Below, in pieces: positions 1-6,152 of a stretch of DNA of 8,830 nt. A program made the position numbers and the translations under genes. Source of the stretch: an uncultured Ruminococcus sp. (GTDB taxonomy: Bacteria; Bacillota_A; Clostridia; Oscillospirales; Ruminococcaceae); assembly GCA_902782875.1 (NCBI GenBank), contig CACZPE010000434.1, forward strand, positions 1 through 8,830, read 5' to 3'. The notes under the pieces are model-generated. The model made no database searches. It was not told the origin of the DNA and saw only the letters and a list, made by a program, of their open reading frames with translations. The first letter of the stretch is position 1. Each line of letters starts with the position of its first letter.

Positions 1-17
1 AAACAGGGGGGCATATT

Positions 18-950
18 ATGAAAAAGATCATACCCGCAGCTGTCGCATCGCTTATGATGCTTGCTGCTTCGCCGCTGGTATCCGCCGAATGGAACGATAA
101 CGGGCAGTACATCAACGCTGACGGCTCTGTGCATACAGGGTGGCTTACCGAGGACGGAAAGCGCTACTGCTTTGACAGGGACGGCAATGTATTCACGGGA
201 CTGAAGAAGATAAACGGAAAGCTCTACTATTTCAGGGCATCCGACGGCAGTGCCTTCGCAGGCATCATAAAGGTAAAGGGCAAGGTATACTGCTTTTCAA
301 GAGCAGAGGGCTTTTCAGCTGTAAACGGCTGGAAGGAGCTGGGCGGAAAGAGATACTATTTCGGTGATGACTTTGCGGCAAAAACGGGGCTTACCCAGAT
401 AGACGGCGACACCTACTGCTTTGATGAAAAGGGCGTTATGCTGACAGGTCTTGTGTATATAGACGAGCTTGTGTATGACTTCGGCAGGGACGGTAAGCTC
501 GACTATTCCTATATCGAGGCTGTAAAGACCGATGACGGCATCACATGGGATATGGATGAGGCCGCTGTGAGAGAATACTACAGTGAGGCGTTCTTTATGA
601 AGCAGAGCGATATGCTGATGGTAAAGACAAAGACAGACCTGAAATACTTTGTATTTGACGGTGACGGCGGAAAGCTCCTCTGCTACGGCAGCGACTCTCC
701 CATGAAGGACAGGACGGAGGAGTTTTCCGCATTCCTTGAAAAGAACGGATACACCCTTGCAGAGGAGACTTCCATACACGAATACAAGACTCTTATCTAT
801 CAGAAGGACGGCGGCTTTGCCGCAGCATCGGGCAACGGGAAGTCATCCATCATGCTCTATGCATCTCCGGCTATGTCGGAGATATATCTCAAGGGCGGCA
901 AGGATGAGCTTGTAAAGACCGCCGCAGAACACGGACTGCCCATAGACTGA
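18..950 (+). CDS. Secreted cell-wall-binding-repeat protein with unknown C-terminal domain
   Basis: The 310-residue product begins with a signal peptide (residues 1-23: MKK, then a hydrophobic stretch ending VSA before E24), so it should be exported. Residues about 41-162 are six tandem units of about 20 residues, each with a G-W/L start, a polar turn and a Y-x-F aromatic triplet (Y50, Y70, Y91, Y113, Y133, Y153). This is the pattern of choline/glucan-binding cell-wall repeats, so attachment to the cell surface or a polysaccharide is likely. The middle triplet residue alternates Cys, Tyr, Cys, Tyr, Cys, Asp. The remaining 150 or so residues resemble no domain I recognise and show no catalytic motif. 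The start is supported by AGGGGGG at 5-11, six bases before the ATG. The gene is alone on this strand and converges on pheT. Ligand and function are unknown. Confidence 0.88.
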   Translation: MKKIIPAAVASLMMLAASPLVSAEWNDNGQYINADGSVHTGWLTEDGKRYCFDRDGNVFTGLKKINGKLYYFRASDGSAFAGIIKVKGKVYCFSRAEGFSAVNGWKELGGKRYYFGDDFAAKTGLTQIDGDTYCFDEKGVMLTGLVYIDELVYDFGRDGKLDYSYIEAVKTDDGITWDMDEAAVREYYSEAFFMKQSDMLMVKTKTDLKYFVFDGDGGKLLCYGSDSPMKDRTEEFSAFLEKNGYTLAEETSIHEYKTLIYQKDGGFAAASGNGKSSIMLYASPAMSEIYLKGGKDELVKTAAEHGLPID

Positions 951-980
951 ATCCTGAGTAAAAAAATTACAATCAGCATA

Positions 981-1028
981 AAATATCCCCGTCCAATGTG
1001 TTTTATGGCACATCGGACGGGGATATTT
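981..1028. terminator. Bidirectional intrinsic terminator between convergent genes
   Basis: Two 20-base arms (981-1000 and 1009-1028) are inverted repeats with a single mismatch around an 8-base loop (ttttatgg). The core is CCCCGTCC/GGACGGGG and the outer ends are AAATA/TATTT, so each transcript ends the hairpin in a U-rich stretch. On the - strand a further run of seven T follows about 14 bases beyond the stem. It lies 30 bases after the stop of the + gene and 35 bases after the stop of pheT, so it probably ends both transcripts. Confidence 0.85.
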
Positions 1029-1063
1029 GTTATCTGATTATCACAGCACAGACAATAATGAGT

Positions 1064-3478
1064 TTATTCTCTTATCTTTGCACCGAGGTCGCCGAGCTTC
1101 TTCAGAGCCTTCTTCATGGCTGCATCTGCCTGCTCGTCGGTGAGGGTAGCCTCGTCCGAACGCATAACGATGCTGAATGCTACGGACTTCTTGCCGCTCT
1201 CTATCTGAGCGCCCTTGTATACGTCAAAGAGCTTCACGCTCTCGAGTATCTTGCCTACGCCCTCGGCGATGGCCTTTTCAAGGTGTGCAACGGGTATCTC
1301 GTCGTCGCATACCACAGCAAGGTCTCTTGCCATTGAGGGGAAGCGGGAGAGGGGAGTGTAGGTCCTGTCGGCATGGGCATCGAACATATCGGAGATGTTG
1401 AGCTTTACGGCATATGCCTTTGTGCCGATGTCGTAGTTTGCGAGCACGTCGGGATGAAGCTCGCCGATTATGCCTATCTTTCTGCCGCCAAGGAGTATCA
1501 CGGCGCATCTGCCGGGATGGAATGCGTGAGCCTCGTCAAAGGTATCGTCATCGCCTGTGCAGGGCTCATACTCCGCACCGTCTATGCCGAGCACGTCAAA
1601 GAGTCTCTCGACAGCGCCCTTGATGTAGTAGAAATCGTATCTGTCGCCGTATGCGCCGAATACTATTCTTGCAGGCTCATCGGGGAGATCTGTACCGTTG
1701 GGGATATACTCATTGCCTATCTCATAGAGGAAAGCCTCTGCGTTGCCGTTCTTGTAGTTTCTTGCAAGCACCTCGCACATTGAGGGGAGAAGGGTGGTCC
1801 TCATAACGGAGGTGTCCTCGCCGAGAGGATTGGTGATCTCAACGGTCTTTCTGAGCTTGCTGCCTGCGGGGAGAGCTATCTTGTCGAAGGACTTGGGGCT
1901 CACGAAGGAGAATGTGCATATCTCATAAGCACCGAGGGCAACAGCTGTCTGAGAGAGCTTTCTTGTGAACTTCTGCACGGGTGTGAGCTCGCCCGAAGCT
2001 GTACCCCTGATTATCGTCTGGGGGATATTGTTGTAGCCGTAGAGACGTGCAACTTCCTCTGCGATATCGTTCTTGTACTCGATATCGCCGCGGTATGCGG
2101 GAGCGTATGCCCTGCCGTCCTTTACCTTTATATCAAGTCTTTCGAGGTATTCGAGCATCTGTGCCTCGGGGATATCTGTGCCGAGGAATCTGTTTATCCA
2201 TTCGGGGTCAAAGGGAGCGGATTTCTGAGTGTCAACGCCGTTTGAGCAGTCGATGATGCCTGTTACGACCTCGCCGCAGCCGAGCAGCTCAACGAGCTCG
2301 CAGGCGCGCTTGAGTGCAGGCTCGCACATTCTCGGGTCGAGCTCCTTCTCAAAGCGTGCGGATGCATCGGTTCTCATGCCGAGAGACTTGGCGGTGGTGC
2401 GCACGCTGGCGCCGTTGAAGCAGGCAGCCTCGAATACCACAGTGTTGGTATCATCCATGATGCCGCTGTATTCGCCGCCCATAACGCCTGCAACCGCTAC
2501 GGGCTTCTCAGCGTCTGCGATAACGAGATTCTTTGCGGTAAGAGTTCTTTCGATGCCGTCAAGGGTGGTTATCTTCTCGCCCTCTGCGGCACTTCTGATC
2601 TTTATTGTATTACCCTTTATGTAGCGTATGTCGAATGCGTGCATAGGATGGCCGTATTCGAGCATAACATAGTTTGTGATATCAACAAGGTTGTTTATGG
2701 GGCGCACGCCGCTTGCCCTGAGTCTTTCGCGCATCCACAGGGGAGAGGGCTGTATCTTTACGTTCTTTACCACTGCAGCCATATAGCGTGAGCAGAGCTC
2801 CTTGTTCACTATCTCGACGGAGAGCTCGTCAGATGCGCTGCCGCCAATGCCCTTGAAGGAGGGCTCCTTGATATTCAGAGGCCTGTTGAATGTAGCGTGG
2901 GTCTCTCTTGCAAGGCCGAGTACTGCAAGGCAGTCGGGGCGGTTGGGGGTTATCTCGAATTCGATGGTGGTATCGTTGAAGCCGATAGCCTCGTGTATGT
3001 CGGTACCGGGGACAAGCTCCCTGCCGTCCTCGCTTTTAAGTATGAATATACCATCCTCTATAGCATCGGGGAAGTCATGGAGTGTAAGACCGAGCTCACC
3101 GAGAGAGCAGAGCATACCGTTTGATACCTCGCCCCTGAGCTTGCCCTTCTTTATCTTCACGCCGCCGGGAAGTGTGGAGCCGTCGAGTGCTGCGGGAACA
3201 TACTCGCCGATGCTCGCTTCGGTGATATTGGGAGCGCCTGTAACAATCTGTATCGGCTCGCCTGTGCCTGCATCGACCTGTGTTATTACGAGGTGGTCGG
3301 AATTGCTGTGCGGCTTTACGTCAAGTATCTTTGCGACTACGACGTTTGATATCTCAGCACCCTCTGCGGTGTATTTCTCCACCTTTGAGCCGCTGAGAGT
3401 GAGCCCCGCGCAGAGCTCCTTCACGGGGATATCCGATACGTCTATATAATCATTTAACCATCTTAATGAAAGATCCAT
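1064..3478 (-). CDS. pheT: Phenylalanyl-tRNA synthetase beta subunit
   Basis: This 804-residue protein is full length for bacterial PheT. With PheS it forms the cytosolic alpha2beta2 enzyme that charges tRNA-Phe. Domains in order are: an EMAP-type tRNA-binding OB fold (about 40-150, with VVAKILDVKPHSNSDHL at 47-63); the B3/B4 editing domain (about 210-390, preceded by ITPNRPDC at 176-183), which clears Tyr-tRNA-Phe in this family; the B5 domain (about 408-486, with YRGDIEYKNDIAEEVARLYGY); a class II-like but catalytically inactive core; and the C-terminal ferredoxin-like anticodon-binding domain (from about 704, YTPLSRFPSMARDL). The start has GGAG eight bases upstream. It is the last gene of the pheS operon, 19 bases after the membrane-protein gene, and not directly behind pheS as is usual. 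I see no frameshift or missing domain. Confidence 0.98.
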   Translation of the reverse strand: MDLSLRWLNDYIDVSDIPVKELCAGLTLSGSKVEKYTAEGAEISNVVVAKILDVKPHSNSDHLVITQVDAGTGEPIQIVTGAPNITEASIGEYVPAALDGSTLPGGVKIKKGKLRGEVSNGMLCSLGELGLTLHDFPDAIEDGIFILKSEDGRELVPGTDIHEAIGFNDTTIEFEITPNRPDCLAVLGLARETHATFNRPLNIKEPSFKGIGGSASDELSVEIVNKELCSRYMAAVVKNVKIQPSPLWMRERLRASGVRPINNLVDITNYVMLEYGHPMHAFDIRYIKGNTIKIRSAAEGEKITTLDGIERTLTAKNLVIADAEKPVAVAGVMGGEYSGIMDDTNTVVFEAACFNGASVRTTAKSLGMRTDASARFEKELDPRMCEPALKRACELVELLGCGEVVTGIIDCSNGVDTQKSAPFDPEWINRFLGTDIPEAQMLEYLERLDIKVKDGRAYAPAYRGDIEYKNDIAEEVARLYGYNNIPQTIIRGTASGELTPVQKFTRKLSQTAVALGAYEICTFSFVSPKSFDKIALPAGSKLRKTVEITNPLGEDTSVMRTTLLPSMCEVLARNYKNGNAEAFLYEIGNEYIPNGTDLPDEPARIVFGAYGDRYDFYYIKGAVERLFDVLGIDGAEYEPCTGDDDTFDEAHAFHPGRCAVILLGGRKIGIIGELHPDVLANYDIGTKAYAVKLNISDMFDAHADRTYTPLSRFPSMARDLAVVCDDEIPVAHLEKAIAEGVGKILESVKLFDVYKGAQIESGKKSVAFSIVMRSDEATLTDEQADAAMKKALKKLGDLGAKIRE

Positions 3479-3497
3479 ATCAATTACTCCATTCTGT

Positions 3498-4046
3498 TTA
3501 TCTGTGCCACGTTAAGCCCGAATCGTATCCGCTGTCCTTTGCTATCTCTTTGAGATGCTTTGCACCGATGACGATCTCAAGCTTTTTTCCGTTTACGGTG
3601 TACATTTTTACCACAGCGCCGTCATACATACCGTTAGTGCGGTGGAATACCGTCTGTGTATTCTTTATGCTGTCCGCGCTGTCAATATAGAAAAGCTGAG
3701 GGATTATCATGTATCCGCAGGAGGTATAGTATGCACCGTAGTGATCCTCGGCATCCTCACAGAGAGCCTTGTATTCCTCTTCGGGGAATTCAGAGAGCCT
3801 CTGCAGAAATCTGCGGTATCTTCTTGCCCTGACTACCACTATCAGCAGTGCGGCTATGCCCGATATCCCGATTGTGGTTATCAGGTAGCCCTTCATTATC
3901 AGCGGATCTTCAAGTACATACACGACAAAGTAAGATACCGCTATCCATCCGAGCACGCCGACAATCCACAGGAACAGGTCATACAGAAGTCTTTTTACAA
4001 AGGCTTTTTTTGCTGCTTTTGAGAATATATCGTTCTTGTCTGTCAT
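3498..4046 (-). CDS. Two-helix membrane protein of unknown function, inside the pheS-pheT operon
   Basis: I do not recognise a family for this 182-residue product. A basic N-terminus (K13, K14, K18, R19) precedes two hydrophobic segments at about 21-45 and 52-72. The RARRYRR cluster (73-79) follows them, so by the positive-inside rule both ends probably face the cytoplasm. The remaining 110 residues are soluble and look like alternating strands and helices (for example IPQLFYID at 115-122, and VVKMYTVNGKKLEIVIGAKHL at about 145-165). This is loosely reminiscent of the small two-helix plus beta-domain membrane proteins of the YcxB type, but that is only an impression. AAAGGAG lies seven bases before the ATG. 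The gene follows the DUF4291 gene by 17 bases and precedes pheT by 19, so co-transcription is very likely. No link to tRNA charging can be read from the protein itself. Confidence 0.85.
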   Translation of the reverse strand: MTDKNDIFSKAAKKAFVKRLLYDLFLWIVGVLGWIAVSYFVVYVLEDPLIMKGYLITTIGISGIAALLIVVVRARRYRRFLQRLSEFPEEEYKALCEDAEDHYGAYYTSCGYMIIPQLFYIDSADSIKNTQTVFHRTNGMYDGAVVKMYTVNGKKLEIVIGAKHLKEIAKDSGYDSGLTWHR

Positions 4047-4063
4047 AGCACCGCTCCTTTGGG

Positions 4064-4630
4064 TTATGCGTCAGCGTCGGGTACATACACCTTTTCCGCG
4101 GGAAGAAAGGGGGTGATATTCTGTCCGTTCTTCCTCATGGCATCAAGGCGTTTTACTTCTGCGGTAATATCTGTCAGTGATACTATCCAGTCGTTTACAT
4201 ATTCGTATACTGCGTTCCCTCTGAGACCTATCTGTATAGAGCGGTAGGGAAGGTCGCTGCCGTTTATGTCCTTTTCGGGATCCCACTGCACGCGCACATC
4301 TGATGACTTCACAAGTCTCTGCCATTCCTCGCGCGATATGCCCCGATCCTCGTGATACGAGGAGAGCACGGCGCTTCTGACAGCCTTGTCAAAGCCCTCA
4401 CGCTTTATATCTATCGCCAGGATATGCTCCTGACCTTCCTTTCCGGCCCATCCCGAACGGTACATCATCCACAGGAATGCCGGCTTTATCCATGTCATTC
4501 TGTTCATGCTGACGTGGGGGCCGAAAGTTCTGTTCCTTACGGCTTCCTCTGCTATTATGCCGTTATAGGCCTGATAGACGCGGATGGTCTCATCTGTGTA
4601 TACAGCTCTTATCTCTCTTTCGGGATGCAT
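4064..4630 (-). CDS. DUF4291 family protein, translationally coupled to pheS
   Basis: The 188-residue product matches the DUF4291 family from memory over its whole length. Recognisable blocks are IRAVYTDETIRVYQAYN (7-23), the strongly conserved RMTWIKPAFLWMMYRSGW (44-61), LAIDIKREGF (71-80), VRVQWDPE (112-119), LPYRSIQIGLRG (127-138) and the DWIVSLTDIT segment (147-156). The family is about 190-200 residues long, so this copy is complete. It has no signal peptide or membrane segment and should be cytosolic. I cannot assign a reaction; the invariant Trp, Lys, Arg and Asp residues suggest an enzyme or nucleotide/nucleic-acid binding, which is inference. Its ATG shares one base with the pheS stop (TGATG) and no good ribosome binding site precedes it, so translation probably depends on ribosomes finishing pheS. 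It lies inside the Phe T-box operon. Confidence 0.9.
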   Translation of the reverse strand: MHPEREIRAVYTDETIRVYQAYNGIIAEEAVRNRTFGPHVSMNRMTWIKPAFLWMMYRSGWAGKEGQEHILAIDIKREGFDKAVRSAVLSSYHEDRGISREEWQRLVKSSDVRVQWDPEKDINGSDLPYRSIQIGLRGNAVYEYVNDWIVSLTDITAEVKRLDAMRKNGQNITPFLPAEKVYVPDADA

Positions 4631-5649
4631 CAGAACTGACCCAGGAACCTCATATCGTTCTCATAGAGAAGACGCATGTCGTTTATGCCGTAGCGGCCCA
4701 TGGTGATACGCTCAAGGCCGATGCCGAATGCAAAGCCCGAATATACCTCGGGATCGATGCCGCAGCCTTCGAGTACCTTCGGGTGTACCATACCCGCACC
4801 GAGAAGCTCAACATAGCCCTCGTTCTTGCACATCGGGCAGCCCTTGCCGCCGCAGTTGAAGCACATGAGATCGACCTCTGCAGAGGGCTCGGTATAGGGG
4901 AAGTGGTGAGGACGGAGTCTTATCTGAGTGTCCTTGCCATAGAGCTTCTTCATAAGCATATCAAGTGTGCCGTAGAGATCCGCAAGGGTGATGCCCTTGT
5001 CTATAACAAGGCCCTCTATCTGATGGAAGAGAGGCGAATGTGTCGCATCAACAGCATCGGAGCGGTATACACGGCCGGGGGAGATTATGCGTATGGGGGG
5101 CTTTCTCTGCTCCATGGTACGTATCTGTACGGAGGATGTCTGTGTGCGGAGCACTACGTTCTCATTGATATAGAATGTATCCTGCGTGTCTCTTGCAGGG
5201 TGAGTCTTAGGCATATTCAGAGCCTCAAAGCAGTAATGGTCAAGCTCTACCTCGGGGCCGTCAACCACGTCAAAGCCCATGCCGAGGAATATCTCCTTGA
5301 CTTCCTCGAGTACAGCATTGAGAGGATGTGCACGCCCTACGGGGATATCCTTGCCGGGGAGCGTTACATCGAGCTTTTCGGCCTTGAGCTTCTGTGCAGC
5401 GAGCTCCTTCTTCAGCTGCTCTGTCTTTTCAGAGAGCTTCTGCTCTATCTCCGCCCTGACGGAGTTTGCGAGCTGACCCATTGCGGGCCTTTCCTCCGCG
5501 GAGAGACCGCCCATCATCTTGAGTATGGCGGTGAGCTCGCCCTTTTTGCTCAGGTACTTGACCCTGAGCTCTTCGAGGGCCTTCATGTCAGAGCTTGCAC
5601 TGAGCTCTGCCCTTGCGCTTTCGAGTATTGCGCTGAGTTTTTCCTTCAT
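4630..5649 (-). CDS. pheS: Phenylalanyl-tRNA synthetase alpha subunit
   Basis: This 339-residue protein is the catalytic subunit that activates phenylalanine with ATP and transfers it to tRNA-Phe. Residues 1-85 form the N-terminal coiled coil that contacts tRNA. The class II catalytic core follows, with motif 2 ([19 protein letters not shown] at 192-210) and motif 3 ([18 protein letters not shown] at 305-322). Ala307 sits in the FAFG stretch, where the family keeps a small residue in the Phe pocket. A CX2CX4CX2C cluster (C263, C266, C271, C274) before LLGAGMVHP is the knuckle common in Firmicute PheS. AAGGAG lies eight bases before the ATG, just past the leader terminator. The stop codon overlaps the start of the DUF4291 gene by one base. 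Confidence 0.98.
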   Translation of the reverse strand: MKEKLSAILESARAELSASSDMKALEELRVKYLSKKGELTAILKMMGGLSAEERPAMGQLANSVRAEIEQKLSEKTEQLKKELAAQKLKAEKLDVTLPGKDIPVGRAHPLNAVLEEVKEIFLGMGFDVVDGPEVELDHYCFEALNMPKTHPARDTQDTFYINENVVLRTQTSSVQIRTMEQRKPPIRIISPGRVYRSDAVDATHSPLFHQIEGLVIDKGITLADLYGTLDMLMKKLYGKDTQIRLRPHHFPYTEPSAEVDLMCFNCGGKGCPMCKNEGYVELLGAGMVHPKVLEGCGIDPEVYSGFAFGIGLERITMGRYGINDMRLLYENDMRFLGQF

Positions 5650-5657
5650 TTAGACTG

Positions 5658-5663
5658 CTCCTT
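5658..5663 (-). promoter_or_regulatory. Ribosome binding site of pheS
   Basis: AAGGAG, eight bases before the pheS ATG. It lies 19 bases beyond the T run of the leader terminator and outside that hairpin, so control appears to act on transcription and not on ribosome access. Confidence 0.8.
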
Positions 5664-5681
5664 CTTAAAAATATTCCAAAC

Positions 5682-5709
5682 AAAAAAGTCTGCCGCAAAC
5701 GGACAGACT
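5682..5709 (-). terminator. Attenuator terminator in the pheS leader
   Basis: Read on the - strand, AGTCTG-(T)-CCG pairs with CGG-CAGACT around a TTTG loop. This gives a 9-bp stem with one bulged T, followed by six T (5687-5682, the first of them paired). It is a textbook intrinsic terminator placed between the leader and the pheS ribosome binding site. Its first three stem bases (5709-5707) also belong to an alternative upstream stem, ACTACACT/AGTGTAGT (5756-5749 with 5714-5707). The two folds exclude each other, as in a transcription-attenuation switch. Confidence 0.9.
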
Positions 5710-5961
5710 ACACTTCATTATGTATACCGACACCGTCAAAGCACACAGAGTGTAGTTATCCCGCCTGTAACGTGGCATACGTCAGTCCCTACTTAAATCC
5801 GTTCAGGACTGCCGCTCACGGGTGAAATTTCACATCAGGATGCCTGATATACCTTATCGGTATGATATCGCTGCTGCGGCCGGGACTTGCAGCCTAAAGG
5901 TCCCTGCTCTCTGTACGCACTCTGCGATCGCTACTTTGCCCGATCTCAGCGTTTGGTTATC
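5682..5961 (-). ncRNA. T-box riboswitch leader of pheS (Phe, UUC specifier), divergent antiterminator
   Basis: T-box leaders sense uncharged tRNA and allow read-through into amino-acid genes. Visible on the - strand are: a kink-turn at the base of stem I (GCTGA at 5950-5946 facing TGAGC at 5818-5814); CGGG/CCCG (5942-5939 with 5822-5819); an AAAGTAG specifier-loop strand (5937-5931); an upper helix ATCGC/GCGAT (5928-5924 with 5871-5867); AGAGA before the distal stem GGGAC/GTCCC (5904-5900 with 5886-5882), whose loop includes GGCTG; and the specifier TTC (5826-5824) followed by A. A stem CAGTCC/GGACTG and AAGTAGG...GACG...ACGTTACAG (about 5811-5767) resemble the stem II/IIA-B block. The antiterminator and terminator compete before pheS. 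I could not find the canonical AGGGTGGNACCGCG motif. The closest stretch is GGTGTCGGTATAC (5733-5721). Confidence 0.82.
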
Positions 5962-5967
5962 GTTTCT

Positions 5968-5996
5968 ATTATATACCATTCAAAAGAAAAATGCAA
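5968..5996 (-). promoter_or_regulatory. Sigma-A promoter of the pheS operon
   Basis: On the - strand the -35 box is TTGCAT (5996-5991) and the -10 box is a perfect TATAAT (5973-5968), with a 17-base spacer rich in T. Transcription should start near 5961, giving a leader of about 310 bases before the pheS ATG. It lies just downstream of the probable terminator of the preceding operon, so pheS has its own transcription unit. Confidence 0.9.
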
Positions 5997-6000
5997 GGGG

Positions 6001-6031
6001 TTTTGTAAAATAATTGCCGGTATGGCCGGCA
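6001..6031 (-). terminator. Probable terminator of the hemZ operon
   Basis: On the - strand TGCCGG (6031-6026) and CCGGCA (6020-6015) form a 6-bp GC-rich stem around a CCATA loop. ATTATTTTAC follows (from 6014), so the U tract is interrupted. It is weaker than the other terminators here but correctly placed: 122 bases after the last gene of the hemZ operon and immediately before the pheS promoter. Confidence 0.6.
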
Positions 6032-6152
6032 GCGGTTTCGGTGATTTATTCATCGGGGACTGTTCAGTGTGCGGCACGGTATCGTTTGTATGCCTTATAC
6101 AAAAAGGGAAATCTTACCGCACGTGACACAGATGACAGGGTTCATTTCCGCC
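6032..6152 (-). other. Structured non-coding spacer downstream of the hemZ operon
   Basis: No convincing gene lies here. On the - strand GTGCGGTA (6122-6115) can pair with TACCGTGC (6081-6074), using two G-U pairs. Inside it TTTGTAT/ATACAAA (6103-6097 with 6091-6085) forms a perfect 7-bp hairpin with an AAGGC loop. An alternative outer pairing, GTGCGG/CCGCAC (6122-6117 with 6074-6069), competes with the first. It may be structured 3' UTR, a processing site or a small RNA; the sequence does not decide. A 16-codon reading frame (6145-6095) is also present. Confidence 0.4.

Noticed and set aside
1..263. PheS CX2CX4CX2C cluster (residues 263-274) considered as an unusual zinc-finger insertion
   Set aside because: The same knuckle is common in Firmicute PheS, so it is expected and not novel.
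315..779. 154-codon - strand frame within the secreted repeat protein
   Set aside because: It is a shadow of the + strand repeats. The + frame has a signal peptide, a ribosome binding site and aromatic repeats.
2802..3449. 215-codon + strand frame opposite the start of pheT
   Set aside because: The composition is that of a reverse-strand shadow, and pheT on the other strand shows full domain order.
4783..5796. Long 337-codon open frame on the + strand
   Set aside because: It lies antisense to pheS, whose class II synthetase motifs are unmistakable. It has no ribosome binding site or recognisable domain, and it runs across the T-box leader.
5682..5961. Another riboswitch class, or a Phe-rich leader peptide, as the regulator of pheS
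   Set aside because: No short frame rich in Phe codons with a ribosome binding site is visible, and the kink-turn, AGTA loop, AGAGA distal stem and UUC specifier fit a T-box much better.
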